NCBI GenBank assembly: GCA_024763275.1
Contig: JANTFT010000003.1
Location: 1 to 64,000 of the forward strand
DNA: 64,000 bases
DNA from: Anaerolineales bacterium
GTDB taxonomy: Bacteria; Chloroflexota; Anaerolineae; Anaerolineales; UBA11858
Direction of reading: 5' to 3'
The notes below the pieces were generated by a model. That model saw nothing but the letters and a program-made list of their open reading frames with translations. It was not told the DNA's origin and did no database searches. Below are positions 1 through 8,813 of this stretch, piece after piece. Both the position numbers and the translations under genes were made by a program. Numbering within the stretch: position 1 is the first letter of the stretch; each line of letters starts with the position of its first letter.

Positions 1-857
1 AATTCCGGGGCGATGATCAGGATGAACAGGGCCTGCTCCAGGGAGACCTGGAAGTACAGCAGCCGGAGGCCGATCTGCACCGCGACCACTGCAGTGCTCA
101 ATGTGGCCAGCAGCTCGAGCACCAGGGCAGACAGAAAAGTCACCTGGAGCACCTTCATGGTGGTCTGGCGGTATTCGTCGCTGGTGGCGCGGATCTTTTC
201 GGTCTGAGCCCGGGCCTGGTTGAAGAGTTTGAGAGTCTTCAATCCCTGCAGGCTGTCCAGGAACTGGGCTGCCAGTCTGCTGAGAACCCTGTACTGTCGG
301 TCAGTGATTTTCCTGGCGCTGCTTCCGATCAGAAACATAAAATAGGGGATCAGGGGAGCGGTCACCAGCAGAACGGCTCCCGACAGCAGGTCTCTGGGAA
401 AGACAAATATCAGGATGGAAAGCGGGATCAGTATGGAAAGCACCAGCTGCGGCAGATATTGGCTGAAATAAGCGTCCAATGCTTCCACTCCCTCCACTGC
501 TGTGCTGCTGAGCTCACCGCTCTGTTCTCCCCGTGTAAAGGCTGGGCCGAGGGTTTCCAGCTTTTCCAGCAGCAGCCGCTGTACCCGGCTTTTCACCTGG
601 ACAGCGATGGTTTTAGCGCTGAGGCTGCTGCCCCAGGCCAGGATGCCCCGCAGAGTGAACGCCAGTAATATTCCACCCAGCAGCCGGGACACATCCCCCA
701 GGCCGGCCCCGTTCAGGAATACCTGGCTGACAAGCTGGCTGAGATAGCGGGCCTGGAAGATGGTCAGCAGGCCGGAAAGAAACCCCAGCACTATGGTGAG
801 AACCACCCAGGGACGGCTTTTTTGAGTCAGCTGCAGCAAACGCGGGTTTGGAAACAT
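1..857 (-). CDS. cydD: Thiol reductant ABC exporter subunit CydD, partial (C-terminus off the left edge)
   Basis: Own translation of the minus strand from ATG at 857: MFPNPRLLQLTQKSRPWVVLTMVLGFLSGLLTIFQARYLSQLV...GVEALDAYFSQYLPQLVLSILIPLSILIFVFPRDLLSGAVLLVTAPLIPYFMFLIGSSARKI...LLYFQVSLEQALFILIIAPE; CydD-type transmembrane domain. Open at window edge, so absent from the ORF track. Confidence 0.88.
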   Translation of the reverse strand, partial: MFPNPRLLQLTQKSRPWVVLTIVLGFLSGLLTIFQARYLSQLVSQVFLNGAGLGDVSRLLGGILLAFTLRGILAWGSSLSAKTIAVQVKSRVQRLLLEKLETLGPAFTRGEQSGELSSTAVEGVEALDAYFSQYLPQLVLSILIPLSILIFVFPRDLLSGAVLLVTAPLIPYFMFLIGSSARKITDRQYRVLSRLAAQFLDSLQGLKTLKLFNQARAQTEKIRATSDEYRQTTMKVLQVTFLSALVLELLATLSTAVVAVQIGLRLLYFQVSLEQALFILIIAPE

Positions 858-1005
858 GGTTGGATCCTGATCAATACTTTCTAATGGTAACACACCCCTT
901 TGCATGTGATCCCGGCGGTAATGGTCATCATATCCAGGCCGGGAGATCTGGTTTTCGTGCTATACTCTTTGCAGAATTAATTGACCCAACTTTGGAGGCA
1001 AAAGC

Positions 1006-1668
1006 ATGCCCAAAAAGCCTATTTTTTTGATCTTCCTGGGACCTCCCATGTCCGGCAAAGGAACTCAGGCCGCCCGACTGTCCAGGCTGCTGGGCATCCC
1101 CCAGGTTTCCTCAGGGGATTTGTTCCGCGACAACATCAAGAACCAAACCTCGCTGGGCAGGGAAGCTAAAGCCTATATGGACCGGGGAGATCTGGTACCT
1201 GATGAGATCACCATCGGTATGGTGGCCGAGCGGCTCAGCCGTCCGGACTGCGCAGACGGCGCTCTGCTGGATGGTTTTCCGCGCACCATCCCTCAGGCCG
1301 AAGAGCTGGACCGCATCCTGGAAGAGCTGGGAGCTTCCCTGAGTGGAGTGCTGGCGGTGAACGTGCCGGAGGAAGTACTGGTGGAGCGGGCCAGCGGGCG
1401 GCGCATCTGCCCGGTCTGCGGCAGAACCTACCATCTAACTTTCAATCCGCCTGAACAGGGGAGCATTTGTGATGTGGATGGGGGAGAGCTATACCAGCGA
1501 GATGATGACCTGCCAGAGACCGTCCGCCAGCGCCTGGCGGTTTACCAGGAGCAGACCAGCCCGCTGGTTTCCTTCTATCGGGACCGGGGCCTTCTGCGGG
1601 AGATCAACGGCGACCAGCCCATTGACGATGTGGCTAAGGATATTTCCGGAGTTGTGATGAGTTTGTAA
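1006..1668 (+). CDS. adk: Adenylate kinase with Cys-type LID
   Basis: GPPMSGKGTQAARL P-loop, LLDGFPRT, LID CPVCGRTYH...CDVD; length 220 aa. Confidence 0.92.
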   Translation: MPKKPIFLIFLGPPMSGKGTQAARLSRLLGIPQVSSGDLFRDNIKNQTSLGREAKAYMDRGDLVPDEITIGMVAERLSRPDCADGALLDGFPRTIPQAEELDRILEELGASLSGVLAVNVPEEVLVERASGRRICPVCGRTYHLTFNPPEQGSICDVDGGELYQRDDDLPETVRQRLAVYQEQTSPLVSFYRDRGLLREINGDQPIDDVAKDISGVVMSL

Positions 1669-1682
1669 GTTAAGAGCAAATG

Positions 1683-1718
1683 AAAAAGAGGCTGGTCCAC
1701 ATGAACCAGCCTCTTTTT
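1683..1718. terminator. Bidirectional intrinsic terminator between adk and cydB
   Basis: AAAAAGAGGCTGGT / ACCAGCCTCTTTTT perfect inverted repeat with short loop, between convergent genes. Confidence 0.85.
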
Positions 1719-1721
1719 GAT

Positions 1722-2738
1722 TCAGTAGTGCAGGTCTGAACTGTCCGGGCTGAGCCGTTTCCGGAAGATCCAGTAGGTCCAGCCCTGATAAGCGACCACA
1801 ATGGGCACAAAGATCGCAGCCACGATGGTGATGATCTTTAAGGTGTAGGGGCTGGAGGATGCATTGTAGATGGTCAGGCTATTGGCCGGGTCCAGAGTGG
1901 AGATCATCAGCCGGGGGAATAAGCCAGAGAAGACCATTACAGTTGCCAGGACGATCACCAGCCCACCGCTCAGGAAGGTCAGTCCTTCCCTGCCCATCCG
2001 CAGGAACAGACCGTAGGCCAGCAGGGCAACGGCGGCCAGTATGGCAGGAATCAGCCCATCCCAGCCGGGGTTGTTGAGGATATCTGTCGCCAGGTAGGTC
2101 CAGGCCAGGAAGGCGACCGTCAGGATAACGGCGGCAATCCACAGTTTCCCGGAGAGGGCTTTAACCCGCTCCTGGATTTCCCCTTTCAGCTTGATGGCCA
2201 GGAAGCTGGCGCCGTGAGTGATAAACAGGCTCAGGAACACCACACCGCCGAACATGGCGTAGGGATTCAACAAAGGGATCAGCCCGCCGTAATAATTGAA
2301 ATCCGCTTCGATGGCCACACCTTGCATCAGATTAGCGACAGTGACACCCCAGAGGAAAGCTGGAATCAAGCTGCCGTAGTAGACGGCCCAGTCCCAGGTT
2401 TCCCGCCATTTAGGGTTGTCCCGCTTGCTGCGGAACTCAAAGGCGACTCCGCGGATGATCAGCCCAGCCAGCATGAATACCAGGGCCACATAGAAGCCGC
2501 TGAAGAGGGTGGCGTACATGTGGGGAAACGCCGCGAACATGGCCCCTCCGGCAGTGATCATCCAGACCTCATTGCCGTCCCAGACCGGGCCGATGGTGTT
2601 GATCACCGCCCGGCGTTCCCGGTCTGTCTTGGCGACAAAAGGCAGCAGGATGCCCACACCGTAATCAAATCCCTCCAGGAAGAAGAATCCGCTGAACAGG
2701 ACAGTCAGCAAAATAAACCAGAGTGTATTGAGATCCAT
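1722..2738 (-). CDS. cydB: Cytochrome bd ubiquinol oxidase subunit II
   Basis: MDLNTLWFILLTVLFSGFFFLEGFDYGVGILLPF...GPVWDGNEVWMITAGGAMFAAFP. Confidence 0.96.
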   Translation of the reverse strand: MDLNTLWFILLTVLFSGFFFLEGFDYGVGILLPFVAKTDRERRAVINTIGPVWDGNEVWMITAGGAMFAAFPHMYATLFSGFYVALVFMLAGLIIRGVAFEFRSKRDNPKWRETWDWAVYYGSLIPAFLWGVTVANLMQGVAIEADFNYYGGLIPLLNPYAMFGGVVFLSLFITHGASFLAIKLKGEIQERVKALSGKLWIAAVILTVAFLAWTYLATDILNNPGWDGLIPAILAAVALLAYGLFLRMGREGLTFLSGGLVIVLATVMVFSGLFPRLMISTLDPANSLTIYNASSSPYTLKIITIVAAIFVPIVVAYQGWTYWIFRKRLSPDSSDLHY

Positions 2739-2740
2739 GT

Positions 2741-4105
2741 TTACTCTCCTTTTCCTTCAGAGATTGCGGGGTCGCTCTTGCCGTATTTCAGCATCAAAGC
2801 CACTCCCACAACGCCCAGGACAGTGTAGAGAACCACGAAAGCGACCAGGGAGAATACAATGCTGCCCGGTGTGATGGCGGGAGAAACAGCGTCTTCGATC
2901 TTCTGTAAGCCGTGGACGATCCAGGGCCAGCGGCCGGTTTCAGCGATCAGCCAGCCGGCTGTAATAGCTATTGTTGGAAACAGGCCAGCGGGAATCATAA
3001 TCTTGAGGAACCATTTTAGGTCTGTGAGCCTGTCCTTCCAGGACCACCACACTGCCAATCCCGCTAACAGGACCATCAGCAGCCCGAGGCCAATCATCGT
3101 TCGGGAAGACCAGTAGCTGAGGGTAACCGGGGGTATGTAGTCTCCCGGGCCGTATTTGGCCACCTCTTCAGCCTGCAGGTCGATCAGACCTTTGAACTCG
3201 GAGGTCAGGTTGTTGAACAGCATCAGGGATAGGAATTTCGGGACCTTGACGTCAAAGGTGTTCTCCTGTTTTTCCTGGTTGACAATGGCGATTACCGAGA
3301 AGGAAGCGGGAGCTTCTGTCTCCCAGTGGCCTTCCATGGCAGCTATTTTAAGCGGCTGGGATTTGGCCAGGAACTGGCCTTGAGCATGTCCGATCGACCC
3401 TACCAGGATCGACCCTACCAGGGCAAAAACGGCAGCCCATTTGAATGAGCGTTTGAAGAACTCATTGTTCTCTGATTGATCCCTTAACAAATGCCAGGCG
3501 CTAAAGGCCATGATGATGAAGCCGGCGGTGGTAATTCCTGCCGTGACGACATGGGGAAATTGATGCCAGACATTGGGGTTGCTGACCAGGGCTCCGAAAT
3601 CGGTCATTTCCGCCCGCCCGTTGCGGATTGCGTAGCCAACCGGGTTCTGCATAAAGGAGTTGGCGATCAGGATCCACAGGGAGGACAGGTTAGAGCCGAT
3701 GGCGACCATCCAGGCAACCGCGGCGTGGGCTCCTTTGGACAGTTTGTCCCAGCCGAAGATCCAGACCCCAATAAAAGTGGATTCCAGGAAGAAGGCCATC
3801 AACCCTTCAATAGCCAGAGGCGCGCCGAAGATGTCTCCCATGAAGCGGGCATATTCAGACCAGTTCAGCCCGAAATGGAATTCCTGGACAATGCCGGTGA
3901 CCACGCCGATGGCGAAGTTGATCAGGAAGATCTTGCCCCAGAATTTGACCATCTTCTTGTAAATCTCATCCCCGCTGGTCACATACTTGGTTTCCAGGAT
4001 GGCCAGGAAGACTGACAGTCCCAGGGTGACCGGCACGAAGAAGAAATGGAAGATGGTGGTTGCGGCAAATTGCCACCTGGATAGTATTACAGGATCCATA
4101 AGCAC
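2741..4105 (-). CDS. cydA: Cytochrome bd ubiquinol oxidase subunit I
   Basis: LSRWQFAATTIFHFFFVPVTLGLS, EFHFGLNWSEYARFMGDIFGAPLAIEGLMAFFLESTFIG; start could also be the second Met at 4099. Confidence 0.96.
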   Translation of the reverse strand: MLMDPVILSRWQFAATTIFHFFFVPVTLGLSVFLAILETKYVTSGDEIYKKMVKFWGKIFLINFAIGVVTGIVQEFHFGLNWSEYARFMGDIFGAPLAIEGLMAFFLESTFIGVWIFGWDKLSKGAHAAVAWMVAIGSNLSSLWILIANSFMQNPVGYAIRNGRAEMTDFGALVSNPNVWHQFPHVVTAGITTAGFIIMAFSAWHLLRDQSENNEFFKRSFKWAAVFALVGSILVGSIGHAQGQFLAKSQPLKIAAMEGHWETEAPASFSVIAIVNQEKQENTFDVKVPKFLSLMLFNNLTSEFKGLIDLQAEEVAKYGPGDYIPPVTLSYWSSRTMIGLGLLMVLLAGLAVWWSWKDRLTDLKWFLKIMIPAGLFPTIAITAGWLIAETGRWPWIVHGLQKIEDAVSPAITPGSIVFSLVAFVVLYTVLGVVGVALMLKYGKSDPAISEGKGE

Positions 4106-4140
4106 CTCACTTGTTGAAAAAGAACGTTATTGATGATTGC

Positions 4141-4585
4141 TTACCTCAATTGTACATCTGTTCCCGGATCTGGAATCAGATCGCCTGCCAGTACTTGAAA
4201 GCTGCTCGCTGCCAGAGATCCTTCGACCAGAGCCCGGAGATCGATCCAGCAGCCGCCCTCTACCGGGCATCCCGGGGCCAGATCACAGGCCTGCCCTTCC
4301 TCCCGGGCATTCTGAGAGGATGATCGGCCCCTCCCTGGCATTAATGATCTCCAGCAGGCTGATATCCGCAGGGGAGTGGGCCAGCCGGATGCCCCCGTTC
4401 CTCCCTGGATAGGTGTTGAGCAGCTTGCGATTTTCCAGTCGGGAGATGGTCTGCAGGGAAAGGGATCTTGGGAGCTGCATCGTTTGATAGATCTCTGGAC
4501 TGGGGATGATCTCTGCCTGTGCCTTTTCGGTAAACTTTTAAGGAATGATATCACGTATCACCAGGCGCAGATGGTCGAAATTCAT
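4141..4585 (-). pseudogene. Rrf2-family (IscR/NsrR-type) transcriptional regulator, disrupted
   Basis: Reading frame from ATG 4585: MNFDHLRLVIRDIIP*KFTEKAQAEIIPSPEIYQTMQLPRSLSLQTISRLENRKLLNTYPGRNGGIRLAHSPADISLLEIINAREGPIILSECP, then a frameshift into EEGQACDLAPGCPVEGGCWIDLRALVEGSLAASSFQVLAGDLI; winged-helix and C-x5-C-x5-C of Rrf2 proteins, interrupted by one TAA (4538..4540) and one frameshift near 4300-4315. Confidence 0.72.
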
Positions 4586-4587
4586 TA

Positions 4588-5937
4588 TCAGGGGAGGAAT
4601 GACCGGTCCCGGGCTGGGGGCTTTTTCCCATAAAAGAGGTCGTCCAGGAGCAGTGCGGCCCGGCGGAACACGCCGGAGCGGCGGATGCCCCAGCGCACCA
4701 GATTGTGAGCCCAATTGTCGGGATGGGAGTAGGGGCAGACCGCCATGCATTTTCCGCAGTCCGTGCCCACAATGGTCCAGTAATGGTAGCAGCTTTCCGG
4801 TTTGATCTTCCAGCGCAGCACGCCGTTGTCGATCTGACGCTCTCCCTGGGGAATGGATTGGCTGGGACAGTTCTGGGCGCATTTCTTACAGATCCGGCAG
4901 AAATCCAGGACGCTCTCATCCGGCCGGTAGGTATCTGCGATCAGCGGCAGATCAGTGGTAACCACTCCTATTCGCACCCGGGGACCCTGGCGGGGAGTCA
5001 GCAGCAGGCCCATGCGGCCGATCTCGCCCAGGCCCGCGGATCTGGCCACCAGGGGAGCGATCACCCGGTAGTTGCCGTCTATGTGGGCTCTGGCAGGATA
5101 ACCGAGCTCGCGGATCGCGGCTGCCAGCTGGACCGCCACCCGGGCAGCTTCCACGTACTGTTTCCCTGATTCCATGGTGAGGGGAGGGTAGGGTGCCGCC
5201 CTGACCATCGTGGGGTTCATCTCAACAGTAAAAGCGATCCCGAAGCGGTGGCTGAGGTTTATCGCTTCCCCGTATGTTCCGCTCCCCCGCCCGATATGAG
5301 AATATATGTGGGCTGGCTGAAGAATGGCGATCCCGCAGTCCAGAGCGCCGTAATAGCGGGCCAGTTTCTTAACAGTCTGGGTGAAGTCCTGGGGAGATCC
5401 CTGGGTCTGATCCAGGGCCAGGGGCCCATCCACTGCCTCACGGAGCGCCTCTGTGAGAGCAAAGCTAGCCGCTGTGGCTGCGCTGTGCAACGGATCCGTA
5501 AGACGAGCGCCCGGGTCCAGCAGACCGGGCTGCCTTCTGGATGTGTCATCGATTTTCTGATACTCCGGATGAGTCTGGTAGTACTGACGGTAGGTCTCTG
5601 TCCCGGGTTCCAGCCGGGCCCGGGCAAAGATAATGTCCCTTTCGTCAACCTGGTTGGCAGGTTCACCCCTTTCAGGCGTTGCTCGGCCAAGCGGCAGGAA
5701 AAGAAACAGAATACTGGCAGCCAGGATGCCCAGCAGACTGACCAGGACAATCTTCTCCCCGTTCTGATCCAGCAGGGTGGACAGCAGGATCAGGCCGCCG
5801 GCCGCAGTCCCTGCCATGGTCCCCATCCCGGCAGCCCTGTATTCCCGTTCAAAAAGCGAGAGGACGGCAAAAGCCAGACCGGCACAGAAAACCAGCCCGG
5901 CAAGAAAAAGGAGCAGGTTGAAGGAGGTCAGGATCAT
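4588..5937 (-). CDS. Membrane-anchored reductive-dehalogenase-like (RdhA/QueG superfamily) 4Fe-4S protein
   Basis: Three hydrophobic N-terminal segments, then FCRICKKCAQNCPSQSI and CYHYWTIVGTDCGKCMAVCPYSHPDNWAHN, ending LLLDDLFYGKKPP (RdhA-like C-terminus). Confidence 0.78.
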   Translation of the reverse strand: MILTSFNLLLFLAGLVFCAGLAFAVLSLFEREYRAAGMGTMAGTAAGGLILLSTLLDQNGEKIVLVSLLGILAASILFLFLPLGRATPERGEPANQVDERDIIFARARLEPGTETYRQYYQTHPEYQKIDDTSRRQPGLLDPGARLTDPLHSAATAASFALTEALREAVDGPLALDQTQGSPQDFTQTVKKLARYYGALDCGIAILQPAHIYSHIGRGSGTYGEAINLSHRFGIAFTVEMNPTMVRAAPYPPLTMESGKQYVEAARVAVQLAAAIRELGYPARAHIDGNYRVIAPLVARSAGLGEIGRMGLLLTPRQGPRVRIGVVTTDLPLIADTYRPDESVLDFCRICKKCAQNCPSQSIPQGERQIDNGVLRWKIKPESCYHYWTIVGTDCGKCMAVCPYSHPDNWAHNLVRWGIRRSGVFRRAALLLDDLFYGKKPPARDRSFLP

Positions 5938-6089
5938 AGGTCATTCCTTATAACTGGATAGGATGCGCTTGAACACCCCTATTATAGAGGATATTGATCT
6001 ATCTTAGGAATTGCTCCCTGCCCCCGGAACCGGTCTCCTGCTGGGTTTCTTCCCGCAGTTCACTCCTTCAGGATAGTGGTCATTTTCTG

Positions 6090-6118
6090 TTGACGATATC
6101 TCACGTTCGTGCTATATT
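6090..6118 (+). promoter_or_regulatory. Sigma70-type promoter of cold-shock gene
   Basis: TTGACG - 17 nt - TATATT, with TGC extended -10, 125 nt upstream of the csp ATG. Confidence 0.72.
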
Positions 6119-6242
6119 TATTCAGTGGAACTGGCTTTATCCAGTTTTAAGAGCAGAACGTACGTTTTTGAGCAATTTTTTGTTTAGAACGAGGGGGAAC
6201 GCCCTGCTGAGTTGATACCATTTAGTACGAAGGAGATTTTTT

Positions 6243-6533
6243 ATGGCAGAGCGTGAAACCGGTACTGTGAAGTGGTTTAACGCAGGAAAAGGCTATGGAT
6301 TTATTGAGCGCGATAATGGCGAAGGCGACGTCTTTGTGCATTACAGCGCGATCAATGGATCCGGATTCAAGACGCTTGACGAAGGTCAGCGGGTTGAATT
6401 TGATGTTGTTGAAAGCGACAAGGGACCTCAGGCCCAGGATGTCAATGCCATGGGCGAGAGCGTCACTTCTTTCAGCACTGAGCCGGAAGACAGCGATGAT
6501 GCGTTCAGCGATGATTCCGCCAGCGTATTTTAA
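6243..6533 (+). CDS. Cold-shock protein with acidic C-terminal tail
   Basis: [35 protein letters not shown]1/RNP2 motifs. Confidence 0.95.
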   Translation: MAERETGTVKWFNAGKGYGFIERDNGEGDVFVHYSAINGSGFKTLDEGQRVEFDVVESDKGPQAQDVNAMGESVTSFSTEPEDSDDAFSDDSASVF

Positions 6534-6554
6534 TTAACCCATCTTTGACAGTCC

Positions 6555-6588
6555 AAAGGGCAGCGAGAGATCGCTGTCCTTTTTGTTT
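6555..6588 (+). terminator. Intrinsic terminator after csp
   Basis: AAAGGGCAGCGA GAGA TCGCTGTCCTTTTTG. Confidence 0.8.
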
Positions 6589-6629
6589 AATGGAGGGATA
6601 TCCCCTTACAATAAAGGTGGAGGTGATTT

Positions 6630-7052
6630 ATGGATTGGTTGAAGGATTCCCTGTTGGTCGATACCCACGGCAAAGGTCTCTATCCTCTCACCCCGCAAAT
6701 CAGCGGCCTGCTGGAGAGCTGGACAGTTCGGGAAGGTATGGTCTATTTGTTCATCCCGCACAGCAGCGCTTCTTTGATCATCAATGAAAGTTATGACCCT
6801 ACCGCCAGGCAGGATCTGGAAGCTTTTTTTGAGCACCTTGTTCCGGAAGGCGAAGACTGGTACCGGCATACCCTGGAAGGCAGGGATGATTCTCCCTCTC
6901 ATATGCGGGCGATTCTGACAGCGACCAGCTTAAGCATCCCGGTGGATGAGGGAAAGCTGTCCCTGGGGACCTGGCAGGGTGTTTACTTGTTTGAGCATCG
7001 GGTCCGGGCACACCGCAGAAAGGTGCTGATCCGCTGCTTAAATACCGCTTGA
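6630..7052 (+). CDS. YjbQ/UPF0047 family protein
   Basis: FIPHSSASLIINESYDP...SHMRAILTATSLSIPVDEGKLSLGTWQGVYLFEHR. Confidence 0.9.
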   Translation: MDWLKDSLLVDTHGKGLYPLTPQISGLLESWTVREGMVYLFIPHSSASLIINESYDPTARQDLEAFFEHLVPEGEDWYRHTLEGRDDSPSHMRAILTATSLSIPVDEGKLSLGTWQGVYLFEHRVRAHRRKVLIRCLNTA

Positions 7053-7059
7053 GGGCATC

Positions 7060-8142
7060 ATGAAAGACCATCGGCTTCGGCTCAGCTCTGTTTTCCTAAC
7101 CATCCTGCTGCTTCCCGTATTGGCAGGCTGCAGACCTGAGCCTCCTGGTTGGCTGGAGCCGCTGCCCACGCCGACCAGCTCCGTTTACAGCTCGGCTGGG
7201 GACCTGTTCAGCGTTTATTTCACAGCTCCATCCAACGGTGAATTCCGGGGAGGACCGGATCGTTATCTGGCAGATGCAATAGATCATTCGCGGAGCCGGG
7301 TTGATGCGGCTCTCTATGACCTGAATCTCTGGTCCATTCGCAATGCGCTGATTCGGGCCTACCAGCGCGGCGTTCAGGTCCGTTTGGTCGTGGAAAGTGA
7401 TTCCCTCGACCGGCCGGAGATCCAGGAACTGATTGGGTCTGGTATAGCGGTAGTGTCTGACCAGGCTGAAAGCTTGATGCATAACAAATTCATAGTCATT
7501 GATGGGAGTGAAGTCTGGACCGGATCGATGAACCTGACAGTTAACGGTGCTTACCGGCACTTGAACAACCTGGTGCGGGTCCGTTCATCCCACCTGGCTG
7601 AAAATTACACGACCGAATTCGAGGAAATGTTCCTGGAGGGTTTTTTCGGGGAGAATACCCTGGCGAACACACCCTATCCTGAATTGAGTCTTGACGGCAT
7701 CCAGATCGAGACCTACTTCTCGCCCGATGATGATACAGAAGAGCGGATCATCGAACTGATCCTGGATGCTGAGGAGTCGATCGATTTTCTATATTATTCA
7801 TTTACCTCTGACGCTGTCGCCGAGGCGCTGATCATTCAATCCGAACGGGGTGTCAGGGTCCGGGGAGTGGTGGACGCTTACCAGGAGCGGACTGGTTTAG
7901 GTGGGGAATACCAGCATCTGCGGGAAGCCGGTGTGGCAGTCTATCTGGATGCCTATCCCGAGAAGCTGCACCACAAAGTGATGATCATCGATGACCGGAT
8001 CGTGATCACCGGCTCCTACAACCTGACCCGCAGCGCCAGTCAGGAGAATGATGAGAACACCCTGATCGTCCATGATGAAGAGTTTGCGCGGGTCTTTTCA
8101 GGTGAATTTGAATGGATTTTCAGTGATGCCGTTTCCCATTAG
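7060..8142 (+). CDS. Phospholipase D-like domain lipoprotein (two HKD motifs)
   Basis: Lipobox LPVLAGC; HNKFIVIDGSEVWTGSMN and HHKVMIIDDRIVITGSYN. Confidence 0.92.
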   Translation: MKDHRLRLSSVFLTILLLPVLAGCRPEPPGWLEPLPTPTSSVYSSAGDLFSVYFTAPSNGEFRGGPDRYLADAIDHSRSRVDAALYDLNLWSIRNALIRAYQRGVQVRLVVESDSLDRPEIQELIGSGIAVVSDQAESLMHNKFIVIDGSEVWTGSMNLTVNGAYRHLNNLVRVRSSHLAENYTTEFEEMFLEGFFGENTLANTPYPELSLDGIQIETYFSPDDDTEERIIELILDAEESIDFLYYSFTSDAVAEALIIQSERGVRVRGVVDAYQERTGLGGEYQHLREAGVAVYLDAYPEKLHHKVMIIDDRIVITGSYNLTRSASQENDENTLIVHDEEFARVFSGEFEWIFSDAVSH

Positions 8143-8234
8143 CAATTCGGGGGCAGATCGGGTTCATCAGCGGGGGGTTGTCATGTATAATAAAAAGACC
8201 TGGACTTGTGCTGCCGATTAGAGGGATATTGAAA

Positions 8235-8756
8235 ATGACCGAAGAAAGATTTGCGACAACCCGTGAGTGGAAGAGATTGGTCGAGGAGTTCCAGAAAAAG
8301 AGCGATCGGGCAGTGGCTATTCTGGGAACGACCTATCTGAACACCCATCTGGCTCATTTGATCGAGAGTTTTATCATCGATGATGAAAAGATAGCCAAAA
8401 TGCTGCTGGGGGAGGAGAACCCGCTGGGGAGTTTTGAGGCCCGCATTAAAGCAGCTTATGGGTTTGGGTTGATCAGCCGGACTGAGTACCACGACCTGGT
8501 GCTTATCTGGCATATTCGGAACCGTTTTATCCGTGATATGGGTGAAGGTAGTTTTAATGAGCTGGACATCCAGAATCTGTGCAAACGGCTGAAGATCCCG
8601 GACGAGGTGATCCTGCAAGAGGAAAATCCCTCTCCGCGCCGGCTGTTTGTGTTCGGAACGGCCATCCTTGCCCAGCAGCTGATGTACCGGGCTAATGAAG
8701 CCTATAAGGAAAAACGAGAGCCGCGGGAAAATTTCATCCTGGTGAATATCGAATAA
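8235..8756 (+). CDS. MltR/DUF4145-like protein
   Basis: KKSDRAVAILGTTYLNTHLAHLIESFIID...LGSFEARIKAAYGFGLISRTEYHDLVLIWHIRNRF; start placed at the Met at 8235. Confidence 0.7.
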   Translation: MTEERFATTREWKRLVEEFQKKSDRAVAILGTTYLNTHLAHLIESFIIDDEKIAKMLLGEENPLGSFEARIKAAYGFGLISRTEYHDLVLIWHIRNRFIRDMGEGSFNELDIQNLCKRLKIPDEVILQEENPSPRRLFVFGTAILAQQLMYRANEAYKEKREPRENFILVNIE

Positions 8757-8813
8757 ATCACGCCGTATTGCTGGAGGGGGATATTCCATCAAAACCGGAA
8801 AGGGGGTCTTTCA

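Noticed and set aside
13-207. Small plus-strand ORFs at the left edge (13..207, 459..668, 502..747)
   Set aside because: They lie antisense to the partial cydD gene, which reads as a continuous CydD protein on the minus strand.
2214-2828. 204-aa plus-strand ORF opposite cydB/cydA
   Set aside because: Shadow of strongly conserved cytochrome bd genes; composition not protein-like.
4295-4320. Programmed frameshift in the Rrf2 gene
   Set aside because: No slippery heptamer or downstream structure seen, and a separate in-frame TAA exists upstream. Decay or sequencing error is simpler.
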